Assembly (NCBI GenBank): GCA_002307375.1 | Contig: NTJI01000001.1 | Location: 1,054,001-1,118,000 of the forward strand | DNA from: Lysobacteraceae bacterium NML93-0399 | GTDB taxonomy: Bacteria; Pseudomonadota; Gammaproteobacteria; Xanthomonadales; Xanthomonadaceae | Length of the DNA stretch: 64,000 bases | Direction of reading: 5' to 3' | Part shown: in pieces, positions 27,713-36,398 of the stretch | Position numbering within the stretch: the first letter of the stretch is position 1 | Layout of the letters: every line of letters starts with the position of its first letter | Program-made: the position numbers and the translations under genes | The notes under the pieces: generated by a model | What the model saw: the letters and a program-made list of their open reading frames with translations, nothing else | The model's database searches: none | What the model was told of the DNA's origin: nothing

Positions 27713-27816
27713 CGGTAGGGGCCTTGCAGCATCATGTTTCGATGATGCCGCAGCCGCGGCGCCGATGTGGAACCTGCATGCCCCCGTTGTCCCTGCGCCG
27801 GCTGCACACGCATGCG

Positions 27817-28923
27817 ATGCGCATCGCACTGGCGCTCTGCATCGTCGTGGCCGCGGCATCGGCATCGGCATCGGCGCAGACATCCGCCTATCGCATCGAA
27901 ACCATTGCCGAGGGCCTCGAGTACCCGTGGTCGCTGGCCTTCCTGCCCGACGGCCGGATGCTGGTCACCGAGCGGCCCGGACGCCTGCGCGTGCTCGCGC
28001 CGCGCGCCGACGGCAGCTTCGCCCTGTCGGCGCCGGTGGCCGGCCTGCCGCCGGTCCTGGCGATGGGACAGGCCGGCCTGTTCGACGTCCTGCCCGATCC
28101 GGCGTTCGCGCAGAACGCGCTGGTGTACCTGTCGTTCGCCCACGGCACGCCACGCGCGAATCATCTGCGCGTCGTGCGCGCGCGGTTCGACGGAGCGCAG
28201 CTGGAACACGTGGCGCCGATCTTCACCGCGCAGCCGGCCAAGTCCCACGGTCAGCACTTCGGCGGCCGACTGGCGCTGCTCGACGACGGCACCCTGGTGA
28301 CAGCGGTCGGCGACGGCAATCTCGAGCGCACCGATGCCCAGCGCCTGCACACGCACCTGGGCAAGAGCGTCCGCGTCCACACCGACGGCCGCGTGCCGCA
28401 TGACAACCCGTTCGTCGACCAGGACGGGGCCCTGCCGGAGATCTACACGCTGGGGCACCGCAACCCGCAGGGAATCGTGCGTGTGGGCAATGCGCTGTAC
28501 GCGCACGAACACGGCCCGCGCGGCGGCGACGAACTCAATGTGCTCGTGGCCGGCGCGAATTACGGCTGGCCGGTCACCACCGACGGCATCGACTACACCG
28601 GTGCGCGCGTCACGCCGTATCGCAGCTGGCCGGGCATCACGCCGCCGCTGACGCTCTGGACGCCGTCGATCGCGCCATCGGGCATGGCCTGGTACGACGC
28701 GCCGCTGTTCCCGGCCTGGCGCGGCAGCCTGTTCGTGTCCGCGCTGGTCGAGCGCAGCGTGCGCCGCGTACCGATGGCCGGTGGCAGGCCGGGCGCGCAG
28801 GAAATCCTGTTCGCCGAACTGGGCGAGCGTATCCGCGACGTGCGCACCGGGCCCGACGGCGCGCTGTATCTGCTGACCGACAGCGCCCAGGGGCGGGTAT
28901 TGCGCGTGCTGCCGGCGAACTGA
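27817..28923 (+). CDS. Secreted PQQ-dependent sugar dehydrogenase-like protein
   Basis: The 368-residue precursor has a Sec signal peptide cleaved after about residue 21 (A-S-A-Q), then a six-bladed propeller of the soluble aldose dehydrogenase type. Motifs include Y-P-W-S-L-A-F-L-P-D-G, a conserved H-G-Q-H-F-G-G-R-L, L-G-H-R-N-P-Q-G-I and G-G-D-E-L-N-V. Compared with the lipoprotein at 15181 it lacks a lipobox and linker, so it is probably free in the periplasm. The H-F-G-G-R catalytic-base region is typical of active members. Confidence 0.9.
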   Translation: MRIALALCIVVAAASASASAQTSAYRIETIAEGLEYPWSLAFLPDGRMLVTERPGRLRVLAPRADGSFALSAPVAGLPPVLAMGQAGLFDVLPDPAFAQNALVYLSFAHGTPRANHLRVVRARFDGAQLEHVAPIFTAQPAKSHGQHFGGRLALLDDGTLVTAVGDGNLERTDAQRLHTHLGKSVRVHTDGRVPHDNPFVDQDGALPEIYTLGHRNPQGIVRVGNALYAHEHGPRGGDELNVLVAGANYGWPVTTDGIDYTGARVTPYRSWPGITPPLTLWTPSIAPSGMAWYDAPLFPAWRGSLFVSALVERSVRRVPMAGGRPGAQEILFAELGERIRDVRTGPDGALYLLTDSAQGRVLRVLPAN

Positions 28924-29018
28924 CGCGAGGCGCCCGCTTCCGCGTGTGGAAAGCCCCGCGCGGGATCGCCGGAACACCACGCCGCCGCCGGATTTTCGAA
29001 CGCACGCGCGTCGGCGGA

Positions 29019-30374
29019 CTATTCCACCGGCGGCGGTCCGACGTGAAACGGGAGGTTGGCGTAGGCGGCATGGCCCTGGCCGTCGAGGATCTCGACGAAC
29101 AGGCGATAGGCGCCCGGACGCGAGGGCGCGGAGAATCGCAGCGTGCCGCCCTCGCCTTCGGCCACGCGCAGTTCGACCTGCGGCGGCAGGGTTTCCGGGT
29201 CGCCGCCGATCGAGGTGGCGCGGCTTTCCTCGCGCACAGTCCAGCGATAGCGCAGCGGGTCGCCGTCCGGATCGGCAGCGTCCACGCGCGCGACATGCCC
29301 GGCGTCGGGCGCCAGCACGATGCTGTCGGTCCCGACGCGGCCGTCGATGCGCAGCGGTCCGGTCGACGGCGCCCGGTTCGCGGGCCAGGCGCCTGTCCAG
29401 GCACGCTGCATGGCATCCACGCCCGGCGTCGACTCACCGCTGGCGAGGAACAGCCCGTACCAGGTCGGCGTGCGCTCCTGCTTCTGCCCCCACAGGAACA
29501 CGAAGGCGCCGAGCCCCTGGGCGGGATCGGCTTCGATGACACGGGCATGGCGGTCGGCCAGCAGTTCGGCCTTGCGTGAGGCATGGTCCTCGATCGGCGC
29601 GCCCCAGGTGGTGAGCGGGCTCTCCCAGTGGCCGGTCGGCCCCCATTCGGTCACCACGTACGGCCCGCGCCAGTCGGCGGCTGCGAGCTTGCCGGGCAGC
29701 TCGCCGATGTCGCCGTAGAGCTGGACGCCGATCAGATCGAGCGACGGTGCGCGCGTGCGCAGTTGCTCGGCCAGGGCGGTGTCGAAGCCGGCCAGCGGCG
29801 TCATCACCGGATGGTGCGGATCCTCGGCCTGGATCGCGCGCGTGATCGACTCGACCGCATCCCACACCCGCACGTCCCGCGCCTCGAGATTGAGCTCGTT
29901 GCCGACCACCCACATCAGCACCGCCGGATGCTCGCGATACGCACGCACCTGCGACAGGATCCGCGCCTGTTGCGCGGCGACCGCCGCCGCGTCGCCGTAG
30001 TCGAAGCCGTGCCGCTCCTTGCCCACGTGCAGGCCCATCGCGACCATCAGCCCGTTGCGCTGCGCGCGATCGAGCATCGTCCGCACCGCGGCCGGATCCT
30101 CGGCCGTGCTCCAGGTGCGGAAGGCATTGGCCCCGCGCGCCGCCAGGGCCTCCTGGTCGCCGTCCTGCAGGCCCGCGCCACGGATGCGGAACGGCACACC
30201 GTCGACCTGCAGCTGATGGCCCTCGGTGGTGGTCACGATGCGCACATGGGACGGCGTACCGTGGGCGGGCGCAATCGTGACCGAGACCGCCAGGCCGAGC
30301 AGTGCCGCGATCGTCCAGGCGCCGCGCCGGTGCCGGTATCGGCCCGCGCGGGATAGCGGTGCTGCTGCATGCAT
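29019..30374 (-). CDS. Exported glycoside hydrolase (GH2-type TIM barrel)
   Basis: The 451-residue precursor begins with a signal sequence (to about residue 40). A (beta/alpha)8 barrel follows (about 45-340), then a C-terminal beta-sandwich (about 350-451). The barrel has the clan-A catalytic pair, with an acid/base Glu in V-V-G-N-E-L-N and a nucleophile Glu in V-T-E-W-G-P. The GH2 immunoglobulin domains that normally precede the barrel are absent. The ATG at 30374 follows GAGGAG. The substrate is unknown, but a periplasmic or secreted beta-glycosidase is likely. Confidence 0.82.
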   Translation of the reverse strand: MHAAAPLSRAGRYRHRRGAWTIAALLGLAVSVTIAPAHGTPSHVRIVTTTEGHQLQVDGVPFRIRGAGLQDGDQEALAARGANAFRTWSTAEDPAAVRTMLDRAQRNGLMVAMGLHVGKERHGFDYGDAAAVAAQQARILSQVRAYREHPAVLMWVVGNELNLEARDVRVWDAVESITRAIQAEDPHHPVMTPLAGFDTALAEQLRTRAPSLDLIGVQLYGDIGELPGKLAAADWRGPYVVTEWGPTGHWESPLTTWGAPIEDHASRKAELLADRHARVIEADPAQGLGAFVFLWGQKQERTPTWYGLFLASGESTPGVDAMQRAWTGAWPANRAPSTGPLRIDGRVGTDSIVLAPDAGHVARVDAADPDGDPLRYRWTVREESRATSIGGDPETLPPQVELRVAEGEGGTLRFSAPSRPGAYRLFVEILDGQGHAAYANLPFHVGPPPVE

Positions 30375-30736
30375 GACGAACTCCTCGGTGACTTCTTCAT
30401 CGATGGACAGGACCCGGTCGCCGTGCGGCGGCCCGATCCGACGTCGCGTTGGCTGGTCGCCAGACCCGCGCGACCGGCCCGGTCCAGACGACCTGCACAC
30501 GCGAGCGGCGCCGGCGGTCATCGTGTGCCGCCCTTTCCACGTGTCGACGGGGCGATCGCCGCCGCCGTCGACCTCGCGCCGCGCCGGCGCATGGGACTTC
30601 GAGCGCCCCGGAATTCTGGCATGCACGCAGGGCGCCCGCGTGCGGTACCGCACGCCGCCGCGGGCGGCTCTGCCGTAGGATGCCCGCCCGTCCGCCTGCA
30701 CGTCCGCACGCCGGGCCAGTTGCCGCCGGAGGCCGC
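30375..30736. other. Divergent intergenic region
   Basis: About 360 bases between the glycoside hydrolase gene (minus) and the EAL gene (plus). Frames on both strands are arginine-rich and look non-coding. I see no repeat or RNA gene. Confidence 0.4.
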
Positions 30737-31537
30737 ATGTATCTCGAGAAATTCTTCGGCGCCACGGCGTCGCCGCATCCCTGTGCGGGCTGCGGTGGCG
30801 ACGACAGGCTCGACTTCGACATTCGCATGGCCTTCCAGCCGATCGTCGACGCCCGCGACCGCTCGATCTTCGGCTACGAAGCGCTGGTGCGCACCGCCGA
30901 CGGCGGCGGCGCGGCCGAGGTCCTGGCCCAGGTCACACCCGAGCAGCTGTACCGCTTCGACCAGACGTGTCGGGTCAAGGCCATCGAGACCGCGGCGCGG
31001 CTGGGGCTGCAGCAACGCCTGTCGATCAATTTCTTTCCCAATGCGGTCTACGAACCGGCAACCTGCATCCGCCTCACGCTTGCGGCCGCGCAGACCTGCG
31101 GGTTTCCAACCGAGCGGCTGGTGTTCGAGACCGCCGAGTCCGAACGCGTCCGCGACCACGCGCATCTCACCCGCATCTTCCGCGACTACCGCAGCCGCGG
31201 TTTTATGACCGCGATCGACGATTTCGGCGCCGGCTACGCGGGCCTGCGGCTGCTGGCGGATTTCCAGCCCGACCTGCTCAAGCTCGACATCGGACTGATA
31301 CGCGGCATCGATGCCGATCCGGTGCGCGAGGCCATCGTGCGCGGCGTGGTGCAGATCGCCACGTCCATCGGCTGCACGGTGCTGGCCGAAGGCGTGGAAA
31401 CCGCAGCCGAGTTCCGGTGCCTGCGTGCGCTCGACGTGGCGCTGTTCCAGGGCTTTCTGTTCGGCCGCCCGGAAATCGAGGTACTCGCCCCGGTGCCCGA
31501 GGCGGTCTGGCGACACGCCGAAGGCGACGCGGCGTAG
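30737..31537 (+). CDS. EAL-domain cyclic di-GMP phosphodiesterase
   Basis: This enzyme degrades cyclic di-GMP to pGpG. The 266-residue product is one EAL domain with a short N-terminus that contains C-A-G-C. The catalytic set is complete: E48-A-L, Asn in I-N-F-F-P-N, Glu in F-E-T-A-E, D-D-F-G-A-G-Y, Lys in L-L-K-L-D, E-G-V-E-T and the Gln in F-Q-G-F-L-F-G. It should therefore be active. The CGGAGG ribosome-binding site supports the ATG at 30737. No sensor domain is attached, so control may come from the C-x-x-C motif or a partner protein. Confidence 0.93.
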   Translation: MYLEKFFGATASPHPCAGCGGDDRLDFDIRMAFQPIVDARDRSIFGYEALVRTADGGGAAEVLAQVTPEQLYRFDQTCRVKAIETAARLGLQQRLSINFFPNAVYEPATCIRLTLAAAQTCGFPTERLVFETAESERVRDHAHLTRIFRDYRSRGFMTAIDDFGAGYAGLRLLADFQPDLLKLDIGLIRGIDADPVREAIVRGVVQIATSIGCTVLAEGVETAAEFRCLRALDVALFQGFLFGRPEIEVLAPVPEAVWRHAEGDAA

Positions 31538-31631
31538 ATCGGCGTCGCGCGCCTTTCCACGCCTCCGGCGCCATGACGGCGTCCCCACATCGCGATGCTA
31601 GAGTCGCCTCCTTTCGACAGGGGCGGTTCTT

Positions 31632-32624
31632 GTGCACCCAGCGCAGCAGCTTGATCCGGCGACGTGGCGGGCGTTCGATGCACTTCTGCAGGCAACGCCT
31701 GACCTGCTCTACGTCTTCGATCGGCAGCACCGCTTCATCTACGCCAACGATGCGCTGTTGGCGATGTGGGGCATGCGCTGGGAACAGGCGCAGTTCAAGA
31801 CGTGTCTGGAGATCGGTTACGAGCCTTGGCATGCGGCCATGCACGACGAGGAGATCGAGCGGGTGATCGCCACGCGCCAGCCGATCCGTGGCGACGTGCC
31901 CTTCCCGCATCACGAGAAGGGCCTGCGCATCTACGACTACATCTTCACTCCGGTGATCGGCCTGGATGGCGAGGTCGAGGCGGTGGCAGGCACCACGCGC
32001 GATGTCACCGACCGGCGTCGACACGAGGAACACCTGCAGCTGCTGGTCAACGAACTCAACCACCGCGTCAAGAACACGCTCTCGACCGTGCAGTCGCTGG
32101 TGCGGCAGACGCTCGAGAATGCGCATGATGTACATGATGGCGCCGCGCGCATCGAATCACGGCTGCTGGCGCTGTCGCGCGCGCACGATGTTCTGACCCG
32201 CGAGAACTGGCACAGCGCCGACATCCACGACATCGTCGCCGGTGCAGTCGCGCCCTGGGAATCGACGCCCGGCCAGCGCTTCGAGATCGACGGCCCGCCT
32301 TGCCGCGTGGATCCCAAGCGCGCGCTCGCGCTGGCGATGGCACTGCACGAGCTGTGCACCAACGCGGTGAAGTACGGGGCGTTGTCGAGCCCGTCGGGAC
32401 GCGTGCGCGCCTCGTGGGACTGCAGCGAAGGCCATGAGGCGATGCGCTTCACGTGGCGCGAATCCGGTGGGCCACCGGTGACACCGCCGGTGCGGCGCGG
32501 TTTCGGCTCGCGCCTTCTCGAACGTGGCCTGCGCAATGACCTGGGCGGCGAGGTCGAACTGTCCTATGCGCCGGACGGCGTGGTGTTCCGCGCGGTGGCG
32601 CCATTGGACGTTGCAGATCGATGA
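31632..32624 (+). CDS. PAS-domain HWE/HisKA_2-type sensor histidine kinase
   Basis: The 330-residue cytoplasmic kinase has an N-terminal PAS domain (about 15-130) and a HisKA_2/HWE-type core. The phospho-acceptor His144 lies in L-N-H-R-V-K-N-T-L. The ATPase domain has the N-box H-E-L-C-T-N-A-V-K-Y-G and a short G-F-G-S-R-L-L-E lid. PAS domains of this group often sense light or redox, and no Cys for flavin attachment (N-C-R-F-L-Q) is visible here. The GTG start at 31632 follows AGGGGCGG. The downstream receiver gene overlaps by ATGA, so they form a two-component pair. Confidence 0.88.
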   Translation: MHPAQQLDPATWRAFDALLQATPDLLYVFDRQHRFIYANDALLAMWGMRWEQAQFKTCLEIGYEPWHAAMHDEEIERVIATRQPIRGDVPFPHHEKGLRIYDYIFTPVIGLDGEVEAVAGTTRDVTDRRRHEEHLQLLVNELNHRVKNTLSTVQSLVRQTLENAHDVHDGAARIESRLLALSRAHDVLTRENWHSADIHDIVAGAVAPWESTPGQRFEIDGPPCRVDPKRALALAMALHELCTNAVKYGALSSPSGRVRASWDCSEGHEAMRFTWRESGGPPVTPPVRRGFGSRLLERGLRNDLGGEVELSYAPDGVVFRAVAPLDVADR

Positions 32625-33004
32625 TCGACCGCGACGCGACGATTCTCGTGGTCGAGGACGAATCGATCCTCGCGATGCTGCTCGAGGATTTTCTCGACGA
32701 TCTCGGTTACCGGCGGCCGGCCGTGGCGTCGACGGTGTCGCGCGCGCTCGCGACGCTTGAAACGGACACCATCACCTTCGCCATCCTCGACATCAACCTC
32801 GGCGGGGAGAAGAGCTTCCCGATTGCCGATGCGCTCGATGCCCGCGCGATCCCCTACATCTTCATGACCGGCTACGGTGCGGCCGGCGTGCCCGAGCGCC
32901 TGCGCGACCGCTACATCCTGCAGAAGCCCTATGGCCTGGACGCGCTCAAGACGGCGCTGCAACAGGTCTCGGCCGTCGGCGCGGACGCGCACGAGCCGCG
33001 CTAG
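32621..33004 (+). CDS. Single-domain response regulator
   Basis: The 127-residue product is a stand-alone receiver with V-E-D-E near residue 11, phospho-acceptor Asp57 in A-I-L-D-I-N-L-G-G, F-M-T-G-Y near residue 84 and the conserved Lys in L-Q-K-P-Y. It has no output domain, as is typical for partners of HWE kinases. Its ATG overlaps the kinase stop (ATGA), so expression is coupled. It probably passes the signal on by protein interaction. Its stop overlaps the convergent CHAD gene by 4 bases. Confidence 0.92.
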   Translation: MIDRDATILVVEDESILAMLLEDFLDDLGYRRPAVASTVSRALATLETDTITFAILDINLGGEKSFPIADALDARAIPYIFMTGYGAAGVPERLRDRYILQKPYGLDALKTALQQVSAVGADAHEPR

Positions 33005-33897
33005 CCCTCGCGCCCCACGCGATAGCGGATGCCCCAGGCGCGGGTGAGCGCGGCGGGCTTGTCGGCGAACAGGCGCCGTCCCTGTGACAGGGCATCTTCG
33101 AGCAACGCCTGTTGTCGCGCATGCACGAGCCCGCGCATCACATCGATCGCCGCGCGATCGCCGAACCGCTCGGGCGCCGCGTCGATGGCGGCGACGAACA
33201 CTGCGAGGTCGTGATGCTCGCCCAGGCAATCGGCCAGCGCGCTGGCGGCGGTGATGTGGGCGTCCATCGGACCGGGCCAGATCGAACGCAGCAGACGGGC
33301 GTGATAGCCATGATCCTTGCAGCGTTTGCGCCACGTATGCAGATCCTCGGCCGCATGCGATCTGGCCGCACACGCCATCGCCTTGCGCGCCTTGCGCCAG
33401 GTGCGGCGCAGGCCGTCGGCGTAGGCGTCGAAGCCGTCGGCATCGAGCGTCCAGTCGTCGACCGCGTCCCGCACCGAGGCCAGGCGCTCGCGGCATTCGC
33501 GAAGCCTTGCATCCGCATCGTCCGCTTCCACGTCGTGGCGACGCAGCGTGAACCGGCGTCGCACCGAGGCCAGCGCGCGGCGGTCGAGCTGCGCGCCGTA
33601 GTGCGTCACGAGCGCGTCGTACGTGGCCACCCGCACCGCCGCGTCGCGCAAGGGGCCGATCAGACGCGCGGCATCGCGCAGGGCATCGGAGGCGGCGTCG
33701 GCGTCATCGCACACCGGTGCGACCAGCCACAGCAGACCGCGCACCTTCTTGCAGCGCTTGCGCACCGCATGGACGGCCGCGCCGCGTGCGTCGCCGGCGG
33801 TGTCGAGCGCATCGACGGCGGCGTCGAGCTGGGCGCCCGCGATGCGCCGCAGGGCATGCGTCGCGCTACGGTCTCGCCGGGTCAGACGGTAGGCCAA
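33001..33897 (-). CDS. CHAD-domain protein
   Basis: The 298-residue product is a helical CHAD protein. It carries conserved His and basic residues in V-H-A-V-R-K-R-C-K-K-V-R near residue 42 and L-H-T-W-R-K-R-C-K-D-H near residue 185, plus a D-D-A-D acidic stretch. CHAD domains bind inorganic polyphosphate and often localise to polyphosphate granules. No CYTH triphosphatase domain is attached. The start is the only good ATG at the N-terminal basic helix. Confidence 0.88.
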   Translation of the reverse strand: MAYRLTRRDRSATHALRRIAGAQLDAAVDALDTAGDARGAAVHAVRKRCKKVRGLLWLVAPVCDDADAASDALRDAARLIGPLRDAAVRVATYDALVTHYGAQLDRRALASVRRRFTLRRHDVEADDADARLRECRERLASVRDAVDDWTLDADGFDAYADGLRRTWRKARKAMACAARSHAAEDLHTWRKRCKDHGYHARLLRSIWPGPMDAHITAASALADCLGEHHDLAVFVAAIDAAPERFGDRAAIDVMRGLVHARQQALLEDALSQGRRLFADKPAALTRAWGIRYRVGREG

Positions 33898-33918
33898 GGT
33901 TGCGTGCGCCGTCGCGAT

Positions 33919-34173
33919 TCAGTCCGGGTAGTCGGACTGCCGGGCGCCGTCAATGGACACGATGCGGTCGAGGCGGACTTCCTCGTCGCGGTCGAGCAGC
34001 GCGTATTCCCCGTCGTCGCGGGTCTGGATGTCGGTGATCCGTGCCGACAGCGTGCGGAGCTCGCCATCGGCATCGCGCACCTCGAACTGCGCGGTGCGGC
34101 GCTGCGTGGCGGAGGCTTCGAGCAGATCGTGGAAATCGCAGCTGATCGGGCGATATTCGTGTTCGGTGCGCAT
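33919..34173 (-). CDS. Rof/YaeO-like Rho-binding antiterminator family protein
   Basis: The 84-residue product resembles the Rof family, which binds transcription terminator Rho and inhibits it. The N-terminal Y-R-P-I-S-C-D-F-H-D-L-L-E-A matches the Y-x-P-I-x-C motif. The rest forms an SH3-like barrel with a final V-R-L-D-R-I-V-S-I. It is cytoplasmic. Xanthomonad genomes often have more than one such gene. It lies between the CHAD gene and a small charged-protein gene on the same strand. Confidence 0.75.
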   Translation of the reverse strand: MRTEHEYRPISCDFHDLLEASATQRRTAQFEVRDADGELRTLSARITDIQTRDDGEYALLDRDEEVRLDRIVSIDGARQSDYPD

Positions 34174-34218
34174 GGGGGCGTCCGTAGGAGTTGGAAACAG
34201 AGGAACTGGCGGCTGTGC

Positions 34219-34359
34219 TCAGTGCCCGCCCTGGCGTTCGTCGGCGCGGTCGCCCGAGTCGTCGGACAGCTTGCCGGGCGCATCGCCCTGCGGTTTCTCC
34301 GGCGGTTTCTTGTCCTGCCGGGATTTCTGCATGCTGTCGGGCGTCTGCGGCGTGCTCAT
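34219..34359 (-). CDS. Small hydrophilic protein (46 aa)
   Basis: A 46-codon frame starts M-S-T-P-Q-T-P-D-S and is rich in Lys, Asp, Gln and Pro with no hydrophobic segment, so it is probably disordered and soluble. The longer open frame upstream has different composition. The ATG at 34359 has only a weak GAGA before it. No family was recognised. It lies 45 bases upstream of the Rof-like gene on the same strand and may share its promoter. Confidence 0.5.
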   Translation of the reverse strand: MSTPQTPDSMQKSRQDKKPPEKPQGDAPGKLSDDSGDRADERQGGH

Positions 34360-34513
34360 GACGGTGTCTCGGAGAGGGTCACGTGAGCCTGCGCCGCGCA
34401 CGATCAACCGCGCGTGGAGGTCGACAGCGTCGTTCCTGTTCCCGTGAACGGACATCGCGTTCATCGCACAGCGCGCGCGCTCCTGTATGGTGCACGCACT
34501 GTTCAAAGCGGGA

Positions 34514-34529
34514 TCACGGTACACCGTGA
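34514..34529 (+). promoter_or_regulatory. Palindrome in the cold-shock gene leader
   Basis: TCACGGT, two bases, ACCGTGA forms a perfect 7 bp inverted repeat about 150 bases before the cold-shock gene, in a 318 bp gene-free region. It could be an operator or a hairpin in a long 5' leader, which cold-shock mRNAs often have. Confidence 0.35.
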
Positions 34530-34677
34530 CTCCGATGCGGTAGATCCACAGGTTCCAAGGCCGGCGACGGCCTCCCAGACGATCCGCTCCATCGCTTCGC
34601 GTTACCCCTTGCTTGCAGTCGCGACACCGCATACCGCGGGTCGTGCGTGTTCATCGATCAACCAAGGAGTACTCGCC

Positions 34678-34887
34678 ATGAGCGAACGTCAGAACGGAAC
34701 CGTCAAGTGGTTCAACGATGCCAAGGGCTTCGGCTTCATCACCCCGGAAAGCGGCCAGGACCTGTTCGTCCACTTCCGCTCGATCCAGGGCAGTGGCTTC
34801 AAGTCGCTGCAGGAAGGCCAGCGCGTGTCGTTCAAGGTCGCGCAGGGCCAGAAGGGCCTGCAGGCCGAGGAAGTGCAGGCCGAGTAA
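34678..34887 (+). CDS. Cold-shock protein (CspA family)
   Basis: This is a small nucleic-acid-binding OB-fold protein that melts RNA structures. The 69-residue product has the RNP1 motif K-G-F-G-F-I-T and the RNP2 motif L-F-V-H-F. The start has G-T-V-K-W-F-N, and the length is typical of CspA proteins. An AAGGAG Shine-Dalgarno precedes the ATG at 34678. It is monocistronic with a strong terminator right after it and a long leader upstream, which suggests post-transcriptional temperature control. Confidence 0.96.
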   Translation: MSERQNGTVKWFNDAKGFGFITPESGQDLFVHFRSIQGSGFKSLQEGQRVSFKVAQGQKGLQAEEVQAE

Positions 34888-34926
34888 TCCACTCGGTCCG
34901 CGCCGCACCGCGGCATGTGACATCGA

Positions 34927-34955
34927 CCCCGGGCGGCGACGCCCGGGGGTTTTTT
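34927..34955 (+). terminator. Rho-independent terminator of the cold-shock gene
   Basis: A perfect 8 bp stem (CCCCGGGC, 6-base loop, GCCCGGGG) is followed by G and TTTTTT, 40 bases past the stop. Confidence 0.92.
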
Positions 34956-34980
34956 CATGGCCCCTGCGCCGCCCCATGGT

Positions 34981-35510
34981 CGGCCTGCGCGCTCGGCGCT
35001 GTGCCGTCACCAGCTTCGCGGCCAGGCCGAGGAATACAGTGCCGGCGAGCCTGTGCACCACCGGCATCGCGCGTGGGCTGCGGCGCAATCAGCCGCTCAG
35101 GCGAGCGGCCAGCAGGGCCACCATCGAGAACATCACCAGACTGGCGGCCATGAACAGCGCGCCGAGCTGGAAGATCTGCGGCGCCGCGGCCCCGGCCTCC
35201 GGCGTCACGAACTGTGGCAGGAAGGCCAGGAAAAGATCGCCACCTTCGGATTGGGGATGTTCATCACCACGCCGCGCAGATACAGGGCCCGGCGAAAGTC
35301 AGCCACCGATGCGGCGGGGCTGGCCTCCGCCCCGCTGGCACGGAACGCCCCGGTCGCGAGATACAGCACGTAGGCCGTGCCGACAATCTTCGATGCCGTG
35401 ACCGCCATGGACCGCCAAGCCCTTGCGCCCGAAATCGCCGGCTGCATGAGCACGAAGAGCTTGTCCGGACCAGGCACCAGCCCGGCGACGATGGCGACGA
35501 CGAGCTGCAC
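34981..35510 (-). pseudogene. LysE-family transporter gene, disrupted
   Basis: Minus-strand segments resemble a LysE/RhtB amino-acid exporter. The start has V-P-G-P-D-K-L-F-V-L near 35475, and a later membrane segment has G-T-A-Y-V-L-Y-L near 35375. The N-P-K-V-A-I-F motif near 35245 runs into a frameshift, after which L-A-F-L-P-Q-F-V continues in another frame. An in-frame TGA near 35092 then precedes a final segment with V-F-L-G-L-A-A-K-L. About 30 residues between the first and second membrane parts also seem lost. The gene is clearly nonfunctional. Confidence 0.75.
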
Positions 35511-35684
35511 GGATGTCTAGAGCGCGTCGATGCGGGTCGCCCGCGCGCCGGACCACAGGGCGGCGCATGCACCGCATGCTTTGCGCCGCATGTGCCGGTC
35601 GGCGGTACCGACCTGTCCGGCAGCACCTGCGGCCTGTGTTCTGCCAGACTGCGCGCCTCCCGCGATCGTCCGCACCACCCAGCC

Positions 35685-36398
35685 ATGCGCCTCAACAAGT
35701 ACATCAGCGACACCGGCGCCTGCTCGCGGCGCGAAGCCGACCGGCTGATCGGCGAGGGCCGCGTGACCGTCAACGGCATCCGCGCGCGCGTGGGCGCCGA
35801 GCTGGGCGACGAAGACGTGGTGCAGATCGACGGCCAGGCGCTGGCCAAGCGCAGCGCAGCTCCGGGCAAGCGTCGCCACGTGTACATCGCGCTGCACAAG
35901 CCGGTGGGCATCACCTGCACCACCGAATCGTCGGTGAAGGGCAACATCGTCGATTTCATCGACCACCGCGAACGCATTTTCCCGATCGGCCGGCTCGACA
36001 AGGATTCCGAAGGCCTGATCCTGCTCACCAGCAACGGCGACATCGTCAACGCGATCCTGCGCGCGGAGAACAAGCTGGAGAAGGAATACCTGGTGGCCGT
36101 GAACCATGCGGTCACCCCGGACATTCTGCGCGGCATGGCACGCGGCGTGCCGGTGCACGGTCAGCTCACCCTGCCCTGCCGCACCGCGCCGCTGGGCAAG
36201 TTCGGCTTTCGCATCACCCTGGTGCAGGGCCTCAACCGCCAGATCCGCCTGATGGCCGCGCACTTCAAGCTGCGCGTGAAGCAGCTGGTGCGCGTGCGCA
36301 TCGGCCCGGTGAAGCTGGCCCATCTCAAGCCCGGCCAGTGGCGCAACCTCACCGATGCCGAACTGCGCGCCCTGCTGCCCGGCCAGGAGACGTTCTGA
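35685..36398 (+). CDS. rluF: 23S rRNA pseudouridine(2604) synthase RluF
   Basis: This RsuA-family enzyme isomerises uridine to pseudouridine in 23S rRNA. The 237-residue product has an N-terminal S4 RNA-binding domain (about 1-62, M-R-L-N-K-Y-I-S-D-T-G) and a catalytic domain with G-R-L-D-K-D-S-E-G, the catalytic residue being Asp105. It ends in G-L-N-R-Q-I-R-L-M, which is typical for the RluF/RluB group. The ATG at 35685 matches homologues. The stop overlaps the ATG of the next gene by one base. Confidence 0.9.
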   Translation: MRLNKYISDTGACSRREADRLIGEGRVTVNGIRARVGAELGDEDVVQIDGQALAKRSAAPGKRRHVYIALHKPVGITCTTESSVKGNIVDFIDHRERIFPIGRLDKDSEGLILLTSNGDIVNAILRAENKLEKEYLVAVNHAVTPDILRGMARGVPVHGQLTLPCRTAPLGKFGFRITLVQGLNRQIRLMAAHFKLRVKQLVRVRIGPVKLAHLKPGQWRNLTDAELRALLPGQETF

